Positions 1 to 6,333 of a DNA stretch of 16,534 nt are shown here, piece by piece. Both the position numbers and the translations under genes were made by a program. Source of the DNA: Chloroflexota bacterium (GTDB lineage: Bacteria; Chloroflexota; Chloroflexia; Chloroflexales; Kallotenuaceae); assembly GCA_019240175.1 (NCBI GenBank), contig JAFAYS010001148.1, positions 1-16,534 of the forward strand, written 5' to 3'. The notes under the pieces were generated by a model, which saw only the letters and a list, made by a program, of their open reading frames with translations, was not told the DNA's origin and searched no databases. Positions within the stretch are counted from its first letter, which is position 1. Each line of letters begins with the position of its first letter.

Positions 1-951
1 AAGGCCAGCCCGAAGTATGTGTATGACGCGGCGATCAACGGTTTTGCGGCGACGCTGAGCCAGAGCCAGCTGAAGCAGCTTGAGAAGCACCCGGAAGTCG
101 AGTATATCGAGCAAGACTCGGTGGTGACCGCGCAGTCGACGCAGTACAACCCGCCCTGGGGCCTGGATCGCATCGATCAGCGCAATCTGCCGCTCAACGG
201 CACGTATAACTACAACGCCACGGCTCCCAATGTGAACGTTTATGTGCTCGATACCGGCATCGATCCTACTCATCCCGATTTCGGCGGACGCGCGATCGCG
301 GACTATGATGCGCTGGGCGGCAACGGGATCGACTGTAACGGGCATGGCACGCATGTCGCCGGCATTGTCGGCGCGGCAACCTTCGGCGTGGCCAAAGCTG
401 TGAAGCTGCGCGGCGTGCGCGTGCTCGACTGCAACGGATCCGGCTCGACGGCTGGCGTGATCGCGGCTGTGAACTATGTCCGGCTGTACGCGGTCAAGCC
501 TGCCATCGCGAATATGTCGATCGCCGGCGCGGCAAATGCCACGCTCGATACCGTCGTCAATAATCTGGCCGACTCCGGCGTGTTTGTTGCCACGGCGAGC
601 AGCGGGAACGCCTGCAATTCGTCGCCGTCACGTGCGGCCAAAGCTTATGCGGTCGCCTCGTCCGACATCACCGATAAAGCCGCGTCGTTTGCGAGCTATG
701 GCAGCTGCGTCAAGCTGTACGCTCCCGGCGTGAATATTCCTTCGACCTGGCTCAGCGGTGGCGTGCGCACGCTCTCGGGCGACTCAATGTCCGTGCCGCA
801 TGTCGCGGGCTGCGCTGCCAAGTACAAGGCGGTCTACGGCGACGCTGCTAGTGTTACGGTTGGCAACTGGATCACCAGCAACGCGACGGTCGGTGTGCTT
901 TCGAACGTTCCGGCAGGCACGCCTAACCGCCTGCTCTACTGCCCGATCTAA
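1..951 (+). CDS. Secreted S8 subtilisin-like serine protease, 5'-partial, triad intact
   Basis: The frame is open from base 1, so the start and signal peptide lie upstream; 316 codons plus TAA are visible. Residues 1-42 are the C-terminal half of an inhibitor I9 propeptide (YDAAINGFAATL, then VEYIEQD). The catalytic domain follows, with WGLDRIDQ near residue 53. Triad: Asp84 in VLDTGID, His115 in NGHGTHVAG, Ser262 in SGDSMSVPHVAG. The oxyanion Asn is probably the N of SSGN, in a loop about three residues shorter than usual. Six cysteines (DCNGHG, LDCNGS, NACNSS, GSCVKL, AGCAAK, LYCPI) recur in all four array members and fit the disulfide style of secreted proteinase-K/aqualysin enzymes. The Ser motif is GDS rather than the usual GTS, so activity is likely but not certain. 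First visible member of a four-gene array. Confidence 0.93.
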   Translation, partial: KASPKYVYDAAINGFAATLSQSQLKQLEKHPEVEYIEQDSVVTAQSTQYNPPWGLDRIDQRNLPLNGTYNYNATAPNVNVYVLDTGIDPTHPDFGGRAIADYDALGGNGIDCNGHGTHVAGIVGAATFGVAKAVKLRGVRVLDCNGSGSTAGVIAAVNYVRLYAVKPAIANMSIAGAANATLDTVVNNLADSGVFVATASSGNACNSSPSRAAKAYAVASSDITDKAASFASYGSCVKLYAPGVNIPSTWLSGGVRTLSGDSMSVPHVAGCAAKYKAVYGDAASVTVGNWITSNATVGVLSNVPAGTPNRLLYCPI

Positions 952-1119
952 TGTTGGCGCTGGGGCGCGGTCTAGTGATCGCGGTCCAGTTTCGATCATC
1001 ACCCCCCGAGCTGCGTTTCCCGAAATCAGGAGGATTCTATGAAACGGTTGGCAGGATTGCTCGTGGCGGGTTTGATTGTTGTCGGCGGCACATTTGGCTC
1101 AGCCTCTGCCGCGCCCACC
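949..1119 (+). repeat. Cassette repeat copy A: stop codon, hairpin, leader, RBS, signal peptide
   Basis: Direct repeat of 1846-2012. The core 1002-1119 matches 1895-2012 at 115 of 118 positions by eye. It covers the last part of the 5' leader, the AGGAGG ribosome site and the whole signal-peptide coding region of the following gene. The first about 50 bases are related but more diverged. Identity falls sharply after the GCGCCCACC that encodes the signal-peptide end. Confidence 0.85.
960..989 (+). terminator. Degenerate terminator-like hairpin after protease gene 1
   Basis: CTGGGGCGCG (960-969) pairs with CGCGGTCCAG (980-989), with one G-T wobble and one G-G mismatch, around a 10-nt loop. It starts 9 nt after the TAA, as do the hairpins after the next two genes. 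There is no T-tract, so full termination is unlikely; attenuation or RNA stability are alternatives. Confidence 0.4.
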
Positions 1120-1848
1120 GATGGCGATGTCGGCGTCAACGCGCTGACTGATGTGTCGGCGTATGTGATCGGCAGCGGGATTTACACCGCTCACAACGAC
1201 TTTGCCGGTCAGGCTTTAAATGCCTACGATCCGATCGGCGGCCCAATTTGTAACGGTCAGGGCACCCACACCGCCAGCGTGATCGGCGGCATGGTCTATG
1301 GCGAGGCTTTTGGTGTCAGGCTGCGCGGCGTGCGTGTGGGGGATTGTGGCCTCGGCCCCGGGCTTATGACGGGCATCAGTTGGACTACCAACAACGCCGT
1401 CCATCCGGCGCTCGCCCATATACCGATTGTCGGTTCGGTGAATGCAGCCCTCGATGCAGCAGTGACGAATATGGTGGCGAGTGGCGTCGTCACGGTCGTG
1501 CCGGCGGGCGACAGTAACGCCGATGCCTGCAGCTTCTCACCGGCGCGCGCCTTCCCAGCGATCACCGTCGGCTCGTCTACGAACACGAATGTCAAATCAT
1601 CATTCTCGAACTTTGGCACCTGCGTCGATGTGTACGCACGCGGCCAGAGTGTGACGGCAGCCTGGAACGGCAGCCCCACTGCGACTGCCACACTTAGCGG
1701 CACCAGCGTTGCGGCAGCGGATGTTGCGGGTTGTGTGGCAAAGGATCTTGGCATAAATATGACCGCCACGCCGGCGCAGGTCCACAGCTGGGTGATCGCC
1801 AATGCGCCGCTGGTGGGCGGTATTCGCATCTTTACCTGTCCGCTGTAA
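1039..1848 (+). CDS. Secreted pseudo-subtilisin (S8 fold, triad G/Q/S), no propeptide
   Basis: 269 aa; start fixed by AGGAGG 7 nt before the ATG. A Sec signal peptide (residues 1-24, cut near SASA-AP) runs almost directly into the catalytic-type domain, so the I9 propeptide and the WG-DRID-type N-terminal stretch found in genes 1 and 4 are missing. The S8 fold is recognisable, but catalytic Asp is Gly45 (VIGSGI), catalytic His is Gln74 (NGQGTH) and the oxyanion Asn is Asp158 (PAGDSN). Ser223 remains in SGTSVAAADVAG. All six family cysteines are kept, including the C-terminal FTCPL. With Asp and His gone it should not be a working protease. A binding, decoy or surface role is possible but is inference. 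The frame is intact, so it is not an obvious pseudogene. Closest in the window to the gene at 1932. Confidence 0.9.
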   Translation: MKRLAGLLVAGLIVVGGTFGSASAAPTDGDVGVNALTDVSAYVIGSGIYTAHNDFAGQALNAYDPIGGPICNGQGTHTASVIGGMVYGEAFGVRLRGVRVGDCGLGPGLMTGISWTTNNAVHPALAHIPIVGSVNAALDAAVTNMVASGVVTVVPAGDSNADACSFSPARAFPAITVGSSTNTNVKSSFSNFGTCVDVYARGQSVTAAWNGSPTATATLSGTSVAAADVAGCVAKDLGINMTATPAQVHSWVIANAPLVGGIRIFTCPL

Positions 1849-2012
1849 TGCTTGCACTGGGCCGCGTGCGATCGCGGCTCAGCTTCGACTCTCGCCCCCC
1901 GAGCTGCGTTTCCCGAAATCAGGAGGATTCTATGAAACGGTTGGCAGGATTGCTCGTGGCGGGTTTGATCATTGTCGGTGGCACATTTGGCTCAGCCTCT
2001 GCCGCGCCCACC
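1846..2012 (+). repeat. Cassette repeat copy B: stop codon, hairpin, leader, RBS, signal peptide
   Basis: Second copy of 949-1119, offset 893 bp in the aligned core. It supplies the leader, AGGAGG and signal peptide of the third protease gene. The three core differences lie in the signal-peptide coding part (GATTGTT versus GATCATT, and GGC versus GGT). Confidence 0.85.
1857..1882 (+). terminator. Terminator-like hairpin without T-tract after gene 2
   Basis: CTGGGCCGCG (1857-1866) pairs with CGCGGCTCAG (1873-1882), ten pairs with one G-T wobble, loop TGCGAT. It begins 9 nt after the TAA. No run of T follows, so it probably lets transcription pass into the next gene. Confidence 0.45.
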
Positions 2013-3008
2013 ACCGGCAAAACGCTCGCCGAGCGCTATATTGTCACGCTGAAAGCCGACGCCAATCCCCGCGCGGTGGCGGCAATCGCGGGCGTCGATC
2101 CGCTCTACGTGTATGACGCGGCGCTGAACGGATTTGCGGCGAAGCTCAACCAGGGACAGCTGAACGCGCTGCGCCGGCACGCCAGCGTCGTCGCGATCGC
2201 GCCCGATAGCGAGATTCAGCTCGACAGCGCGGTCGTGAGCGATGAAACCAGCCAGACGCCGTCCACCGACACTATCGGGATCAGTTCGGCAGCGAATGTA
2301 ACGGCGTATGTGGTCAGCACGGGCATCTTCGCGGCGCACACGGAGTTCGGCGGTCGTGCGGCGGTGGCGTATGATGCACTGGGCGGCAACGGCGCGGACT
2401 GCAACGGTCACGGCACATATACGGCTGGCGTGATCGGCGGCGCGCGCTATGGTGTTGCCAAGGATGTCAAGCTGCGCGGCGTGCGTGTGTTCGATTGCAA
2501 TGGCTCTGGTACCAACGCGGGCGTGATCAGCGGTATCAACTGGATCGCTAACAACGGCGTCAAACCGGGAGTTGCCCATCTAGGCTTTGGCGGCGCGGCG
2601 AATACGACAATCGATTCAGCAGTGGTGAATCTGGTGAATCGTGGGATTGTTGTGGTCGTTCCGGCGGGCAGCAGTAACGCCAATGCTTGTAATTACTCGC
2701 CTGCACGCGTCGCCGTCGCGATCACGGTCGGTACTTCGACAATCAACAATACCAAGGCTCCCTTCTCGAACTACGGCCCGTGTGTCGATGTGTATGCGCC
2801 AGGTACGAACGTTACCGCAGCCTGGATCGGTAGCTCTACGGCGACCACCACACAGAGCGGCACGACCGTTTCGTCGGCGTATGTCGCAGGCTGTATCGCC
2901 AAGTATCTAGGTCCCAACCCAACCGCCACACCGGCACAGGTCCACAGCTGGGTGATCGCCAATGCGCAGCTTGTGGGTGATATCCGCATCTTTACCTGTC
3001 CGCTCTAA
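1932..3008 (+). CDS. Secreted pseudo-subtilisin (S8 fold, triad S/H/T) with I9 propeptide
   Basis: 358 aa. The ATG at 1932 is chosen because AGGAGG lies 7 nt upstream and the signal peptide nearly duplicates that of the preceding gene; the frame is open further upstream, but that would read through the previous gene's coding end. Residues 1-24 are the signal peptide. Residues about 33-96 are an I9 propeptide (RYIVTLKAD, YDAALNGFAAKL). The S8 domain follows. Catalytic Asp is Ser129 (VVSTGI), His160 is kept (NGHGTY), catalytic Ser is Thr312 (SGTTVSSAYVAG) and the oxyanion Asn is Ser247 (PAGSSN). The six family cysteines remain. Proteolysis is not expected. The tail (TPAQVHSWVIANA, IRIFTCPL) nearly matches gene 2. 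Ends 11 nt before a strong terminator. Confidence 0.91.
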   Translation: MKRLAGLLVAGLIIVGGTFGSASAAPTTGKTLAERYIVTLKADANPRAVAAIAGVDPLYVYDAALNGFAAKLNQGQLNALRRHASVVAIAPDSEIQLDSAVVSDETSQTPSTDTIGISSAANVTAYVVSTGIFAAHTEFGGRAAVAYDALGGNGADCNGHGTYTAGVIGGARYGVAKDVKLRGVRVFDCNGSGTNAGVISGINWIANNGVKPGVAHLGFGGAANTTIDSAVVNLVNRGIVVVVPAGSSNANACNYSPARVAVAITVGTSTINNTKAPFSNYGPCVDVYAPGTNVTAAWIGSSTATTTQSGTTVSSAYVAGCIAKYLGPNPTATPAQVHSWVIANAQLVGDIRIFTCPL

Positions 3009-3016
3009 TGTTGGCA

Positions 3017-3051
3017 CTGGGCTGCGATTCCCGAGTCGCAGCCCTTTTTTT
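3017..3051 (+). terminator. Rho-independent terminator after gene 3
   Basis: GGGCTGCGA (3019-3027) pairs perfectly with TCGCAGCCC (3036-3044) around an 8-nt loop and is followed by seven T (3045-3051). The leading CTGG sits 9 nt after the stop codon, as in the two weaker upstream hairpins. Likely the real end of the gene 1-3 transcript. Confidence 0.9.
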
Positions 3052-3083
3052 GGCGCACGCTTTTGGATAGCGTAGGAGCAATC

Positions 3084-4235
3084 ATGCAGCGTTTTATCGG
3101 TCTTTTCGTGTGTGTGCTGGCGGCGCTGGGCGCGCTGTCGAGCACCTCGTTCGCGGCGGCCCCGGCACGGCTGATCCAGACCCAGGATCAGCGCAAAGCG
3201 ATTGCCGATCAATATATTGTGGTGTTGAAAGACGGCCCGAGTATCAACGCCGGCTCGGTCGCGCAGTCGATCGGCGTGAGCCCCAAGTTCACCTACAGCG
3301 CAGCGATCAACGGCTTTGCGGCCAAGCTCACGCCGCGCCAGCTCAAGCAGCTTCAGCAGCACCCGCAGGTCGATTACATTGAGCAGGATGCCGAAATTTC
3401 GGCCCAGGTGGAGCAGCCTCAAGTTTCGCTCAAAACCACGCAGACCAGCGCGACCTGGGGCATCGATCGCATCGATCAGCCGAATCTGCCGCTCAATGGA
3501 ACCTATGTCTACAATACCACTGCGTCGAATGTGACAGCCTATGTGATCGATACAGGTATTGCGAATTCGCACGTGCAGTTTAGTGGTCGTGCCGCGAGCG
3601 CGTATGATGCGTTGGGCGGTAACGGCGTCGATTGTCACGGCTTCGGTACGCATCTCGCCGGAACGATCGGCAGCATGAGCTACGGTGTAGCGAAAGGTGT
3701 GCGGCTGCGCGGCGTGCGCGTGTTCGACTGCTTTCGCAGTGGCACGATCTCTTCGGTGCTCGCCGGCATCAACTGGGTTACCGCCAACGCGGTCAAGCCG
3801 TCGGTGGCGATTTTCGGATCGTGGACCTCGTACAACGCCACGCTTAACAATGCGGCCTCCAACCTGGCCAACGCGGGCGTGTATGTGGCGCTGCCCGCTG
3901 GAGACAGCGGCGTGGATGCTTGTACCTACTCGCCTGGCAGCACAGTCGCTCTGATGACGGTCGGCGCGTCCAACAACACCGATACGCGGCCCTCCTGGTC
4001 GAACTATGGCAACTGCGTCGATCTTCATGCGCCGGGCGTGAGCATTCTTTCAACCTGGATCAATGGCGGCACGAATACGATCAGCAGCACTGCGATGGCA
4101 GCAGCACACGTCACGGGCTGCGCGGCCAAGTATAAGGCGACGTACGGCGATGTTCCGCAGTCCACGCTCAATCAGTGGTTGACGAGCAATGCGACGGTGG
4201 TAAACGGCATTCGCATTATGTACTGCCCGCTGTAA
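3084..4235 (+). CDS. Secreted pseudo-subtilisin (S8 fold, triad D/F/A) with I9 propeptide
   Basis: 383 aa. The ATG at 3084 follows GTAGGAG with normal spacing; an in-frame TTG at 3063 has no good site. Signal peptide is residues 1 to about 25 (cut near SFAA-AP). The I9 propeptide is residues about 43-107 (QYIVVLKDG, INGFAAKL, VDYIEQDAEI). The S8 domain starts at WGIDRIDQ. Asp156 is kept in VIDTGI, but catalytic His is Phe187 (CHGFGTH), catalytic Ser is Ala337 (SSTAMAAAHVTG) and the oxyanion Asn is Asp274 (PAGDSG). The six array cysteines are present, ending in MYCPL. Overall layout resembles gene 1 more than genes 2-3. Proteolysis should be abolished. It lies 32 nt after the terminator T-tract; no clear promoter is visible in that gap, so expression by readthrough or a poorly matched promoter is open. 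Confidence 0.92.
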   Translation: MQRFIGLFVCVLAALGALSSTSFAAAPARLIQTQDQRKAIADQYIVVLKDGPSINAGSVAQSIGVSPKFTYSAAINGFAAKLTPRQLKQLQQHPQVDYIEQDAEISAQVEQPQVSLKTTQTSATWGIDRIDQPNLPLNGTYVYNTTASNVTAYVIDTGIANSHVQFSGRAASAYDALGGNGVDCHGFGTHLAGTIGSMSYGVAKGVRLRGVRVFDCFRSGTISSVLAGINWVTANAVKPSVAIFGSWTSYNATLNNAASNLANAGVYVALPAGDSGVDACTYSPGSTVALMTVGASNNTDTRPSWSNYGNCVDLHAPGVSILSTWINGGTNTISSTAMAAAHVTGCAAKYKATYGDVPQSTLNQWLTSNATVVNGIRIMYCPL

Positions 4236-4260
4236 CCTCGCGCTGGAAGCGTGAATCAAA

Positions 4261-4283
4261 CAGGGCTGCATCGCGCAGCCCTG
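4261..4283. terminator. Hairpin between convergent genes
   Basis: CAGGGCTGC (4261-4269) pairs perfectly with GCAGCCCTG (4275-4283), loop ATCGC. It lies between the end of the fourth S8 gene (+) and the end of the SnoaL-like gene (-). The T-richness downstream is weak on both strands (TTATT on +, TTTG on -), so it is a probable bidirectional terminator. Confidence 0.6.
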
Positions 4284-4336
4284 GGTAGGTTATTGCGTTA
4301 ATCGTCATATACGTGGTACTCGCGATCGTGGCGCGC

Positions 4337-4750
4337 TTACAGCTCCGGGAGCAGACCCAGCGCCCGCAGCAGCCCGGCTGTGTCCCAGATGGTGCTGCCG
4401 TGGATTACTCGGCCTTTTTCGATCCGCAGCAGCGACACGCCGCGCACACAGATGCGTCTGCCGGTCGGCGGGATGTGCATCAGCGCGCCGCGATGCGTGC
4501 CGGTCATCGTCCAGGCGAGCGCCGCGCGGTTGTTCTCGATGATCGTCTCGCCGGTGAAATGCAGATCGGGAAATGCCCGAATGTAGCTGGCCAGCACGCG
4601 GCTGCGCTCCTGCGGCCCATGCTGGGGCCGCGCCTGGCCAACGTCCTCGCCTACATAGTCGGGCGCGTAGAACGTTTCCACACGCTCGATATCGTGGGAG
4701 TTCCAGGCCGCCAGCAACTCGGCGACCAATCCGGCGATCTGGCTGGGCAT
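4337..4750 (-). CDS. SnoaL-like / NTF2-fold ester-cyclase-type protein
   Basis: 137 aa. The ATG at 4750 is chosen because AGGAGG lies 5 nt upstream; a second in-frame ATG at 4801 overlaps the transporter stop as TGATG but lacks a site of that strength. The chain looks like the SnoaL-like polyketide cyclase/ester cyclase group of NTF2-fold proteins: N-terminal helices (AAWNSHDIERVETFYAPDY), FPDLHFTGE, AWTMTGTHRG and GVSLLRIEKGRVIHGSTIWD. Members are small cytoplasmic proteins of about 130-150 aa that form a cone-shaped pocket; many have no known substrate. No polyketide genes are nearby, so the fold name should not be read as a pathway. It lies 50 nt after the transporter gene and is probably the last gene of that transcript. 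Confidence 0.8.
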   Translation of the reverse strand: MPSQIAGLVAELLAAWNSHDIERVETFYAPDYVGEDVGQARPQHGPQERSRVLASYIRAFPDLHFTGETIIENNRAALAWTMTGTHRGALMHIPPTGRRICVRGVSLLRIEKGRVIHGSTIWDTAGLLRALGLLPEL

Positions 4751-4800
4751 AGCCGCCTCCTGCTCGCTCGGCGCATCTGTTAGCAAATGGGGGTAAAGCA

Positions 4801-6333
4801 TCAGCGTAACACTCCCGCCTGGACGATCGCCTGAGCTGTGATGATCATGCCGGCAGCAGTCACGATCACCGCGCTAGCGACCGGCAGCCCACGCAGGCCC
4901 AGGCTCAAGCGCTGTCGCCTGCCCGCGCCCAAGCGATCGATCCAGCGTTTGCCGTGCACAAACAGCAGCCCGACGCCGGTCAGCACGCCGGCTAGCCCCA
5001 CACTAAACATCACGATTAGCAGCAGCCCGAGACCGATCCGTCCCAGCGAGATCGCGCTGAGCATCACCACCAGCGCCGATGGACACGGGATCAAGCCGCC
5101 GGAAATGCCGAGCGCCAGCAGGCTGCGCCAGCTAACAGACGAGCCATCTGCGCCGGGAATGGCATGCGTGTGCCTGTGACCGCCGTGAGTGTGCGTCAGG
5201 TGCTGACTACCATCGTGATCGTGCGTATGGTCGTGATCGTGATGATGATCGTGATCGTGCGTGTGGTCGGAGGTATGAGCGCTCATACCCGTGCCGCGCA
5301 GCGCGACGATCCGCTGGCGCAGCAGCGACAAGCCCAGCGCTACGACCAGGCCGCCCGAGATGATGCCAAGCCACGGGTAGAGCTGCTCCGGCAGAATGTA
5401 GCGCGAGGCGTAGAGCGTGATCAATCCCAGCGCGAAGACGCCGATCGTGTGGGTTGCCGTGACGGTCACGCCGAGAAAAAGCGCGTGACGAGCGGTGCCG
5501 CGCGAGCCGATCAGGTAGGCCGCGACGATCGTTTTGCCGTGGCCGGGCGAGAGCGCATGGACCGCGCCGAGGCCCAGCGCGGAAAGCAGCGCCACCAGCA
5601 GCACCAGCGGGCTTAGCTCCTCGGTCGTGATCAGCGCGGCCAGTCGATCGTTGGGCTGGGCTGCGATGACGGACGGCTGGCTGCGCTCGCCCGAGGCGGC
5701 GGCGCTGCCCGGCGCGATCACCAGCTGGGCGGCGCGAATATCCAGCGGGCTGGCCAGCATATCCTCGGGATAAGTGCGCAGCTCGTCGCTAACGTCGGCG
5801 CTGGGCGCGCTGGTGCTGACAAATCTGGCTCCCTCGGCGGGCTGCACGACGATCTCATGCCAGCCCAGCCGCTCGGCGTAGTTGCGATCTTCATAGGCGA
5901 TCGCGCGCTGGGCGTTGGCTTCCAGCTCCGGCAATTCGGCCACGAGCCGCAGCGTGATACGAGTGGTCGGCAGTCCCGCCTGGCCTAGCGGAAACTCGAT
6001 GCGCTGATCGACGGCCTGGAGGGTGTGCGTGCGACCATCGATCGTCAGGCGCAGTCCGTCGCGCAGTGTGGGCACGAGCTTTTGGAGATACGTGCGCTGC
6101 ACGTCGGCGTCGGGCAGGGAGCCGCCAAACGCTTGATAGGTAGGAATCTCCGCGAGATCGACAATGTAGAACACGTCGATCTGCGCGGCTCCGACAGCCA
6201 GGCGGCTGTACAGGTTGATCGTGAAGTTGCCGAGCGGATGTGCCGCCGCCGGCTGCGGGCGCAGGCTCAGCAGTGCGCACACGCCGATCAGGCCAAGCAG
6301 CCAGCGGCGCAGGTTTCTCTGGTGAATCATCAT
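4801..6333 (-). CDS. HupE/NicO-type membrane metal transporter with His-rich loop
   Basis: 510 aa. A signal peptide (residues 1-31, ending PAAA) precedes an extracytoplasmic domain that begins HPLGNFTINLYSRL, a hallmark of this transporter group. A NicO/HupE-like membrane part follows with about six segments (roughly 238-262, 282-307, 318-340, 403-424, 432-458, 484-503). The metal-site-like motif HALSPGHGKT (259-268) and His295 fit NicO-family Ni/Co transport. Residues 353-390 form a loop with 17 His in 38 positions, typical of metal-buffering loops. A second motif, GGLIPCPSA, lies at 412-420. Nickel, cobalt or another divalent metal is likely; direction is not decided by the sequence. The start (ATG 6333) overlaps the TPR stop as ATGA; the ATG at 6330 is equally possible and better spaced from GGGAGG. 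Confidence 0.88.
   Translation of the reverse strand: MMIHQRNLRRWLLGLIGVCALLSLRPQPAAAHPLGNFTINLYSRLAVGAAQIDVFYIVDLAEIPTYQAFGGSLPDADVQRTYLQKLVPTLRDGLRLTIDGRTHTLQAVDQRIEFPLGQAGLPTTRITLRLVAELPELEANAQRAIAYEDRNYAERLGWHEIVVQPAEGARFVSTSAPSADVSDELRTYPEDMLASPLDIRAAQLVIAPGSAAASGERSQPSVIAAQPNDRLAALITTEELSPLVLLVALLSALGLGAVHALSPGHGKTIVAAYLIGSRGTARHALFLGVTVTATHTIGVFALGLITLYASRYILPEQLYPWLGIISGGLVVALGLSLLRQRIVALRGTGMSAHTSDHTHDHDHHHDHDHTHDHDGSQHLTHTHGGHRHTHAIPGADGSSVSWRSLLALGISGGLIPCPSALVVMLSAISLGRIGLGLLLIVMFSVGLAGVLTGVGLLFVHGKRWIDRLGAGRRQRLSLGLRGLPVASAVIVTAAGMIITAQAIVQAGVLR
5164..5277 (-). repeat. His/Asp-rich coding repeat in transporter loop
   Basis: A short-period CAC/CAT-GAT repeat (seen as GATCGT units on the + strand) encodes transporter residues 353-390, 17 of them His. 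Slippage of this tract could change loop length. Confidence 0.75.

Noticed and set aside
1731..1931. Upstream in-frame extension of the third S8 gene
   Set aside because: It would read through the end of gene 2 in another frame and bury a clear signal peptide; the ATG at 1932 has AGGAGG.
2907..4028. 373-codon open frame on the minus strand
   Set aside because: It lies opposite the fourth S8 gene and the terminator, has low-complexity Arg/His-rich sequence and matches no family; it is a shadow of GC-rich coding DNA.
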